A stretch of DNA of 64,000 nucleotides, from assembly GCF_022458985.1 (NCBI RefSeq), contig NC_061786.1:18916974-18980973 (forward strand), written 5' to 3'. A model generated the notes under the pieces. The model worked only from the letters and a program-made list of their open reading frames with translations. It did not search any database and was not told the origin of the DNA. The stretch comes from Mugil cephalus. Its lineage: Eukaryota; Chordata; Actinopteri; Mugiliformes; Mugilidae. Below, one piece after another: positions 52,401-64,000 of this stretch (within the stretch, counting starts at the first letter, position 1; each line of letters opens with the position of its first letter). Made by a program: the position numbers and the translations under genes.

Positions 52401-55400
52401 TTTTCTTGTGCTTCGATGTTCAGTTTAAAGGGGGATGAATCTCCTAACAGATCATTAATCTGGTTAATCAGATTAGTTTTCATCTTAAGCTTCTTTTATT
52501 GGAGTCATATTTTACATATTGGGACTGAAGCTGCTGCAAAATAAAGCTTTGTTGGGTTTAAACATGAGTACTACGTCCTGTGACTATGGGTAGATAAAGA
52601 TAAATAAAAATATGTTTCCTGCCCAGTCTGAGATGCATCCATGCTCCCGTTATAGCAGCTTTACTTCACATACACAGAGATTCGCTGTCATTTCAATGCT
52701 CTCGTGCTCTTTCATTTCCAGGTGACCCAGGAGATTTCTGATCCGAGCAGAGTCTTCCGCCTCCTCGGATCCGACAGGTTGGTACAGAGATATTTACACT
52801 TGAGCTACATCAGTGCACACGAGTTATCAAGGCCGTGAGTGTAGGAGCATAGAAACCTCAAAGGGCAACAGGCGAACTGGATCACCCTCCTTCTCCTCGC
52901 CGTCGCTACAGATGGTGTAATCTATGAAACCTGCCTCGCTATATTATCCTCCCTCAGGTCTCTGAGTCTCTCCAGGTAGTAGAAAAACACAAACAACTTC
53001 CTGCTGAGTTTTCCTTTCCACACACACGACTCTCTCATCTCTCACTGTGCTGGTTCTCTACCTGGAATCATGTTTTCCACTCATCTGTCTGATGACTCTG
53101 AGAACCCACGTCCCTGAATGCACCACAGGCATCCTTAAATACCCCGTCACTGTCTTTGCTTCATGCCCAGTGGCAGAAATGTCTAACAAGGTGCACTTTA
53201 ATTAATTCATACATCCCAAAAAAAGAAAACTGAGATGACTTTGATTTAACGTCTCACTTATTTTATCAGATTATTGCTTCAAACCCTAAACAGCATTAGA
53301 AAAGGTGCCAACAGAGAATGTTTGTTATTTCTAATTGGTAAATTACATAAAGTAAATATTTGGTTATGTTCACTTGCAGTCGAAGCAACTGAAATATACG
53401 AGTTTTGCCAGTGAAATGTTTAAAAAAAATAGTGAAAAAATACAGAAATAACAAACTATTTCTGACCAAAAAACAACAAATCGTTAACCTCCTGAGACAG
53501 TGGGTCCTCATATGAGGACATTAAGTTTTAAGTTTGTTGGAGCTTATACTACCTCATTTAGACCTATCGTGCTCATAAGTGGACATCGTAGTCTGCCATC
53601 TAGTGGCAGCAAAGGGTCAGTACAGTAGTCGGTGTAAGTCCGTTCTGCAGTGAATAATGAGACAAAAGTGAATAAGACACAAAATCTCATCAAAGTTTAT
53701 GGTTGTGACTTATTTATTTGTGCTTATTAACTTCTCTACTTTGATATGACACAAAGATTCAACAAGTTCTATCAGTAGCAACGAGCTACAACGTCACTAA
53801 TTAGCACGTACTCGTTTGAGGACATTGGGACTATTTTGTTACACATTGGCGATGTTGCTTTTTAGTATTTTTTTAAGAGCTTCTTCCTGTTCAGAGATGA
53901 CGCTTGGTTTTTATGCTTCTCAGGTCCAACTAATCCCAAATTTCTTGGAGAAATTAAAATTTCTCTACAAACAAAAGCTCAGGTCTCAGGAAATAGTGGA
54001 ACAATTGATATTATTTATCTTATCTGATCTGACTGATCGACCGACCAACGTCACATGTTGGTAAATCAACAGCTTCTGATAATTCTGATAACGTGTAGTG
54101 ACGTCACTCAGCTGCAGGCGATTCAGGATGTGATTTAGTTCCCTCACAAACAAACAAACACACAAACAAACACATGCTCAGCGAAGGACGAGGTCCCAGC
54201 TGTGCCGCTCCGACGGAGCCGTCCTGCCCGTGGCACCGAAGGCGTCTCCGTGGCGCCCCCACCTCCGTCCTCCCCACCCACATGTTTTATTCACCGGCGC
54301 CCGGGCACGGCCAGCCCGGTGTGAGTGTCTCTCCACGCCTCTGTAATTTCATCTGATGGAACGGACAGTATAGACTTAGCTCCGCCGCTCACCTGTCACC
54401 GCCTCGGGAGACATCTGAAGATTCACCCGTCCCCGATCCGAGTGACGCTTAACGTGACATTTGACATGCACAAAATGCAGACTGATACCATCAACGTGAG
54501 GCTTGTCATTAGTTGTCAGTGCAGCTGAATTATTTCTAAGTTTCCGACCATCAACAAGCTGCAGATTTCTCCAGAAGTGGAAGGAGATAATTACCTGCTG
54601 ACTTCTTATGATCACCTTGTATGTCTTGTTATTATAAAAGAATAAGTATAATTCACATTATTTTCATCCATTTTATAGAGATACAGTTACAGATGATAAA
54701 AAGAAACACATTGTTCACTGGAGAATTTAAAACCCCTCTGTCCTGAGCTGAAACCTAAAACGTTTATAATGCCAAACATGTCAGTTTTAACTTTTTAACA
54801 TTTAGAGAAAAAGAATCAAATGTGATCAATCAATCCATCAGACTTTATTTGTAAAGCCACTTTCACACAAACAAAACCCAAACCTCCCGCCCCTGTACTT
54901 CAACACAACTTAAAACACACACAACAACTTAAAAATTCATCATGTAGAACAAATAAACTGTGGAAACACTATCAACACCCTAAAAACCATAATGATAATA
55001 ATATATAGACCTAAGAACATAAAATGAGATGAGTAAGTAAACTAATAAATAAATAAAAATCAAACTTAAGGTCATAAAAAAAGAGCGCTATAAAATGCTA
55101 CCTACTGAGACAGTAAAAGAGATTAAAAAAAAGGTAAATGAGTAAATAAATAGTAGTTAAGATTTAATTAAAAGCCAAACTAAAAAGGTAAATCTTGAGC
55201 TTGTCTTTAATGTGAGCTCAGAGTAGCTTGAAGACAAGAAGTATGGGAAGACTGGGAACTTCTCTGAAGTTTATGTTTTTTAATTAGAGGATTTTAATAT
55301 AGTGCATAGTTTGTATTGAGGTTAACATACTTGATAAAGACAAACATTGCATGAAGATCCTAAATACTGAGTATTAAATACAATATTTACTCTGATAAAA

Positions 55401-55956
55401 TAATAGTAATGAATAAAGAGAGTCGATGGATGGAGGGTTATGGGATGTTATGTCAGAAATAAAGGAATACATGCAATTTTTTATATTCCCTGCGCACATT
55501 ATATATACTGACTGTCAGTGCTGATTTATTCTTGTATATTTTGCACATTCTTTCAAATTTGATACTGTCTTTTATTGTTTTTTTTGTACATATTTAATTC
55601 TGTGCTACCGTGACGAGGTAATTTCCCATATGTGGGATAAATAAACTATGTCTTATGTCTTAAGTTAAAATGTGGGAGATTAGCAGGATCTGTTCAAAAA
55701 GTCTAAAACCCTCATAAGAAATGAACTTGTTTGTATAAGAATGGATCCTATAGTCATATAGTAACATTTATTAAAGAGTAAAGTCTCTTAGTGCATCTGC
55801 TTGTTTGATTTTAAATATATCCACCTGTGTTTAACCTTTCTGTTCCCGTTGCCGTGTGTCTCTTGCAGGGTGGTGGTGTTGGAGAGCCGGCCGACCGACA
55901 ACCCCACGGCCCAGAGCAACCTTTACATTTTAGCCGGTCACGAGAACAGTTATTGA
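27003..55956 (+). CDS. MAP4K5: MAP4K5 (GCK-family Ste20 kinase), complete
   Basis: Coding exons: 27003-27110, 31981-32038, 36286-36376, 37904-37968, 38093-38148, 38240-38287, 38975-39017, 39126-39198, 39900-40031, 40261-40323, 40446-40527, 41004-41120, 41753-41837, 43542-43600, 43738-43805, 44167-44205, 44678-44722, 44802-44844, 44927-45137, 45232-45255, 45345-45430, 45792-45833, 46084-46168, 46260-46339, 48419-48479, 48998-49000, 49217-49331, 49617-49675, 50189-50292, 50394-50571, 50659-50727, 50819-50911, 51096-51166, 52722-52777 and 55869-55956. All phases agree, giving 899 residues. The kinase domain shows the glycine loop GSGTYG (27-32), Lys49, MHRDIK with Asp140, DFG (158-160) and GTPYWMAPE. 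A linker carries [20 protein letters not shown] and the SH3-ligand PPPLPPKPR. A CNH domain fills the C-terminal third and ends [12 protein letters not shown]. These kinases signal to JNK and can feed LATS. Synteny and [14 protein letters not shown] favour MAP4K5 over MAP4K3. Confidence 0.95.
27111..31980 (+). other. MAP4K5: MAP4K5 first coding intron (4.9 kb)
   Basis: Mostly AT-rich. A GC-rich block at 28800-29095 stands out. A TA run lies near 29238-29250. Frames at 29468-29686 and 30312-30500 look like possible decayed transposon pieces, but I cannot name them. Confidence 0.6.
32039..36285 (+). other. MAP4K5: MAP4K5 intron between Lys49 exon and the next (4.2 kb)
   Basis: No exon is seen. 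Near 34125-34180 is a CAATTGATTAATCTATTG-like stretch common in fish repeats. Poly(T) runs occur near 33777 and 34769. The rest is unremarkable. Confidence 0.6.
36377..37903 (+). other. MAP4K5: MAP4K5 intron, 1.5 kb
   Basis: No exon or recognised repeat family. Confidence 0.6.
38288..38974 (+). other. MAP4K5: MAP4K5 intron, 0.7 kb
   Basis: Nothing recognised apart from a G run at 38592-38602. Confidence 0.6.
39199..39899 (+). other. MAP4K5: MAP4K5 intron, 0.7 kb
   Basis: Nothing recognised. Confidence 0.6.
40528..41003 (+). other. MAP4K5: MAP4K5 intron, 0.5 kb
   Basis: Nothing recognised beyond an A-rich run at 40620-40645. Confidence 0.6.
41121..41752 (+). other. MAP4K5: MAP4K5 intron, 0.6 kb
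   Basis: Nothing recognised beyond an A run near 41515-41529. Confidence 0.6.
41838..43541 (+). other. MAP4K5: MAP4K5 intron with a candidate cassette exon
   Basis: Begins with an (AAAC)n microsatellite at 41848-41882. Holds the 72-nt candidate exon at 42501-42572, listed separately. Confidence 0.6.
42501..42572 (+). CDS. MAP4K5: Candidate 72-nt in-frame cassette exon of MAP4K5
   Basis: A pyrimidine-rich acceptor region, CTCCTTCCCTCCAACATGAAG, precedes 42501, and a GTTGGT donor follows 42572. Both flanking exons meet at phase 1, and this exon is 24 codons long, so inclusion keeps frame. It reads without stops as [20 protein letters not shown] and then RGDA. The donor is weak. It is not part of the 899-residue count. 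Confidence 0.45.
45232..45255 (+). CDS. MAP4K5: 24-nt microexon of MAP4K5
   Basis: The acceptor TTATTGTTGCAAG and donor AAAG|GTGAGG enclose 24 nt encoding ALSKSECK. The neighbouring exons join in frame with or without it (Gly/Asp codon split at phase 1), so it can be optional. Confidence 0.6.
46340..48418 (+). other. MAP4K5: MAP4K5 intron, 2.1 kb
   Basis: Contains a truncated non-LTR element at 47960-48300. A T run lies at 46459-46484. Otherwise nothing recognised. Confidence 0.6.
47960..48300 (-). mobile_element. 5'-truncated non-LTR retroelement in reverse orientation
   Basis: Starts at AACTTTATTTATCCCAAACA (a reversed poly(A)-side tail) and continues with CAGACAGCACAC, GCTTGATAGCTGAGGGAATA and CGAGATACCTCCGTCTGGA. 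I recognise this series from fish LINE or SINE tails, but cannot name the subfamily. Confidence 0.65.
48998..49000 (+). CDS. MAP4K5: Candidate 3-nt microexon of MAP4K5
   Basis: CTTCATCAG|AAG|GTAATC. A TACTAAC branch-point match lies at 48979-48985. Inclusion turns the junction Ser-Gly-Lys into Ser-Glu-Gly-Lys, and human MAP4K5 reads SLSEGKTFQ here as I recall, whereas MAP4K3 lacks the Glu. Confidence 0.6.
49020..49048. repeat. (ATC)n microsatellite
   Basis: ATC/GTC trinucleotide run just after the 3-nt microexon donor. Confidence 0.9.
49862..50080 (+). other. Unrecognised 72-codon frame in a MAP4K5 intron
   Basis: Starts [15 protein letters not shown] and has a protein-like composition, but lies between two MAP4K5 exons with no promoter evidence. 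The downstream GAATACATTTGTTTTGACTA looks repeat-like, so a transposon relic is the likeliest explanation. Confidence 0.25.
51167..52721 (+). other. MAP4K5: MAP4K5 intron, 1.6 kb
   Basis: No exon is seen. The GC content rises between about 51380 and 52100. A TA run lies at 52308-52324. Confidence 0.6.
53488..53990. mobile_element. MITE copy 2, same family as 10877-11419
   Basis: Begins CCTCCTGAGAC and ends AGGTCTCAGG. Shared interior includes GTCTGCCATCTAGTGGCA and GGGTCAGTACA. It is more diverged than copy 1. Confidence 0.8.
53593..53606 (-). promoter_or_regulatory. CTCF-like motif inside MITE copy 2
   Basis: Minus strand reads CCACTAGATGGCAG, identical to the 14-mer in copy 1 although surrounding sequence has diverged. 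Confidence 0.4.
54830..55250 (-). mobile_element. Reversed non-LTR-like repeat fragment
   Basis: Opens with AATCAATCCATCAGACTTTA and TTTGTAAAGCCACTTTCA, a pattern common at fish retroelement tails, then an A-rich body. Family not named. Confidence 0.45.
55530..55672 (+). mobile_element. LINE 3'-tail, copy A
   Basis: Contains CATTCTTTCAAATTTGATAC, AATTTCCCATATGTGGGATA and ends in AATAAACTATGTCTTATGTC. A related copy lies at 62735-62885. Confidence 0.7.
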
Positions 55957-56925
55957 TCCTCGGGCTCTTTTGAGACGCGGGAATGCGACGTCCTCGGCTT
56001 TGGGAGAAAACTCTTATTTGAGAAAAGCATCTTTGTTTGAAAACCATCGTTTGGGAGCGTTTTGTTACCGGTCCCCCGGATGCGCAGGTCAGTAAAAGAG
56101 GAGCCTCTTCCGTCTGGATTCATGAGTAGCCTTAACACCAGCGAGACGTTCGCTGCAGCTCCGTTCATCACACGCACGCGCGCGTGTCGAGGAGGACGTG
56201 TTGTACGGGAGCTGGGGGAACATTAAAATCTCAAACCGACTTTGTTACTTAGACTTTTCTCTCTCTTCTCTGTACTGTGGACTGAGTTACAGCATATCTA
56301 GAGGTATTATTGATAAAAGTGCCATTAAAAAAATATTCACAACAATTGTGATTGTATTAGAAACCAATGGGAGACTTGTTGTGTTATTGACTGTCACTCA
56401 TAATCCCCGGCCGGTAGCGGACGTTAGAGGGTTTGGAGGTTTTTATGATCTCTTTAGTCGGAACTAATCGATCAGTTTAGGCAGGAACCCGCGAGCTGTG
56501 GGTTATTTAAGCAATATTTATTAACCTCATGTTCAGTAACAGTATGTTGGGTTGACACGGCGACAGTCTGCTGTGAGAGGATTAACTACCTAGTGAACAG
56601 TTCCCGAGCAGCTTTGGGTTATTTTTACCGCGATGTAATGTAGTTGCATCTCCAGCTCTGCTGCGTTATTTTTTTTATTTTTTATTTTTTTTAGAATATA
56701 ATGTACATGTTTTTCCTTTACCCTCCTCTTTTATAGACCTTTTACTTCTCATTATTTGCACCATGTAAGCACTTTTGTACATTTTCTTTTTTTTTTTTTA
56801 TTTAAAATGACAAAATGAGGGACGATGCTAGGTTTTTTATTAACATCTCTGCATTCCCTTCGCAAAACGTTTAATGTATACTGATGTTTTTTCTTTTTTT
56901 TTTGTAATAAAAAAAAAAAAGGCTG
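55957..56925 (+). other. MAP4K5: MAP4K5 3' untranslated region
   Basis: Non-coding sequence after the stop ends at an AATAAA signal (56906-56911) that is followed directly by an A run. A GCACGCGCGCGTG-like palindrome lies near 56174. Confidence 0.65.
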
Positions 56926-57960
56926 TTGTTTTAACATGGTGAAGTGTGTGGACTGGTTTATTGTTGTGGTGACGTGACGGGTGGAGACGAGTCTCCTGTG
57001 GGAAGAACCGAGGAAGACGAGTGAGTATTAGTTTCCATTATTTCCCGTTTAGTCTGCCTTTCCTCTGAGCTCGACTGAGCTGAGCTTTTTAATTGGTCTC
57101 CGTGCGGCGGGACGGATTCTCCTGACTACCCATCGTTCTGGATGATGATGATGTTTAGATGAGGTGAAGAAGACGTGAGCTGGACTTGTAAGCGTCCTTT
57201 CTGTCTCTCCTGTCTCTCTGACGCCAGGTCTCCTCTCAGGTGTGAAAACCTTCAGGAGTCCTGCTTTCCCTTTTTTTTGCCATTCTGGAGGTGGAGCTGG
57301 ACGTTTCTATGGCGACCGCAGTGCAAAAGGCAGAAATGTGTGAAGCTGCTCGGTGAGAGCGTCCGAGGACGGAACGGGAAGTCGGCCGAGTTCACCTTCA
57401 AAATAAAACCCGCAGAAACAAAGAAGTGGAAGGTTGTTTATAGATCTATTGCTTTTTTTGTTATTTATTGTGCATTTTAGTTTCAATATAAAGAGGTTGA
57501 GCATGATTAATAGCAGGTAATGTGAGTCAACAGTATTAAAGTTATGATAATAAAAGAAATTAGAGCATTTGTGCTTCCATAAACCTGTGAAGACTGGTTT
57601 CAGAGGTGTAGTTTAGTTTTAAGGGATGCACTAAACAGAAGTTGCTCCTAAAGTAATTAAAATGGTGGTTTAAACATATTTAATGCTTCTTTTATTGGCT
57701 ATAATTGTGGCGCTTGTCTCACCATTACAACCATGCTGGAAAAAAGCTTGTTTGCCTGATAATTCACAGGATAAAATCTTGGTGTTGCACGGTTAAATGC
57801 ACATTTTTTTACAATATATTTCATCTAATTTTAGGCTTATTGTCCTTTGATTATTTTCAACATGAAATTAAAAGGAGCTGCTGAGCTTAAAACCCTGCAC
57901 GAGTTTTTTTTTATTCTATTTATTTATTTTATTTTGAAAAGCCCAGAAGGACCTGGGACT
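56926..57960. other. MAP4K5-CDKL1 intergenic region
   Basis: No gene supported. The 57000-57440 part is GC-richer and contains an uninterrupted frame (57175-57480) without homology that I recognise. Confidence 0.5.
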
Positions 57961-58156
57961 TCACTGTATCTGACTTGACGCCTTAAAGCAGGAGCTGGTT
58001 GGAGCTGCAGGGACAGTTGAGCTGAGCTCGTCCACCCCAGAGGTCGGTGTTCGGAGGACGAAGAAGAAGCAGAAGAAGAAGATCCTCTTTTCTGACTCTC
58101 AATCTCTGCCTGAGGAACATTTTTTTTTTGTTTTGTTTTGTTTTTTTACAAAAAGG
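57961..58156 (+). other. CDKL1: Probable non-coding first exon of CDKL1
   Basis: A GC-richer stretch ends at the strong donor AAAAGG|GTAAGT (58156/58157). It pairs naturally with the acceptor TTGTTGTCAG at 58780. The transcription start is unknown. Confidence 0.4.
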
Positions 58157-58716
58157 GTAAGTTCAAACATTTCATTTAATAACAAACAGGTTGTGTTTTT
58201 ATGTGCATTTCTCCCAGAAACTTATTTCATGAGGCAACTTTACTCAGACTTGTGTATTTTTCCATCATATGTAGACTCAGATTATCAGGTATAAACATGC
58301 GATGTAATCTATTAATTCCCCATTTAAAGCGTTTATATGATACGTTGTTGTGCTTCTAAGTGCAGCACTTTGATTTTTATTCCCCTGCCTTGTTCCCCCT
58401 CTGTGTGTTATTTGGTTTCTCTCTGTGTCTGTGTGTCCCCTCAGGGAAATGTGCTAATATACTTTGCATTGCAAATGTTTTTTGTTACGCAATCTAACTG
58501 TTGGGGAGACAGGTGTAATGTTCCCCGTTTGCCATTTAATCCATGTTTTGGAGGCAGTTTAAGAGGTTTTCTGGACATTTTGGGCCACACACAATCTGAG
58601 CCTGCAGGCCTGCTGCTGTTTTTACATGTTTAAATTATATTTGATGCTCGTCAGGTGAGGATATCAGAAACATTATGCACTTGAACTATATTAATATACG
58701 TTTTTTTTGTATATAA

Positions 58717-64000
<5,284 letters not shown>

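Larger units (their letters stand above)
52778..55868 (+). other. MAP4K5: Last MAP4K5 intron, 3.1 kb, repeat-rich
   Basis: Contains MITE copy 2 (53488-53990), a reversed repeat near 54830-55250 that starts CAGACTTTATTTGTAAAGCC, and a LINE tail near 55530-55672. Confidence 0.65.

Noticed and set aside
27003..55956. MAP4K3 as the identity of the large kinase
   Set aside because: The linker has MAP4K3-like [10 protein letters not shown], but the N-terminus, the CNH sequence and synteny with ATL1 and CDKL1 fit MAP4K5.
57175..57480. 101-codon frame between MAP4K5 and CDKL1
   Set aside because: No homology that I recognise and no upstream promoter or leader evidence.

Overview
The window is ordinary vertebrate nuclear DNA and almost certainly comes from a teleost fish. 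It has GT-AG spliced genes with vertebrate-type coding exons, AT-rich introns, many microsatellites, and decayed teleost-style transposons (MITEs, Tc1-like remnants, truncated LINE tails). I see no bacterial, viral or CRISPR content. Species cannot be named from this sequence alone.

Five protein-coding genes follow one another. (1) The last two coding exons of ninein (NIN, +) lie at 3041-3910; the rest of the gene is upstream of the window. (2) SAV1 (Salvador, +) is complete, with five coding exons at 6238-11846. (3) ATL1 (atlastin-1, -) is complete, with fourteen coding exons between 24701 and 16424, including a 15-nt microexon. (4) MAP4K5 (+) is complete, with about 35 coding exons between 27003 and 55956, including a 24-nt and a 3-nt candidate microexon and a 72-nt candidate cassette exon. 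(5) CDKL1 (+) starts at 58870 and runs off the right edge in its fifth coding exon. Gene order and relative orientation match the human 14q21-q22 block NIN-SAV1-ATL1-MAP4K5-CDKL1 as I remember it, which supports the ortholog calls over paralogs (NINL, ATL2/3, MAP4K3).

The genes do not form one pathway. SAV1 is the Hippo scaffold and MAP4K5 belongs to a kinase family that can also activate LATS, so two genes have a Hippo connection. ATL1 shapes endoplasmic reticulum, NIN anchors microtubules at centrosomes, and CDKL1 is a cilium-linked CDK-like kinase.

Non-coding sequence includes a TTAA-flanked fold-back element (827-1421), a MITE in the last NIN intron (3178-3483), two copies of one MITE that each carry a CTCF-like motif (10877-11419, 53488-53990), a ~0.54 kb imperfect tandem repeat (13298-14440), a LINE reverse-transcriptase fragment inside a DNA transposon relic (18605-19543), a Tc1-like relic (21930-22290), LINE 3' tails, and a degenerate minisatellite across two CDKL1 introns.

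I did not find a new biological system. The most testable observations concern RNA processing and translation: four in-frame splice donors at exact 15-nt spacing in CDKL1, the 3-nt MAP4K5 microexon, two unreported-to-me alternative MAP4K5 exons, overlapping uORFs at SAV1, and a 27-residue polyglutamine tract in SAV1. All exon boundaries were read by eye from splice consensus, frame and family similarity recalled from memory; no alignment or RNA data were available.
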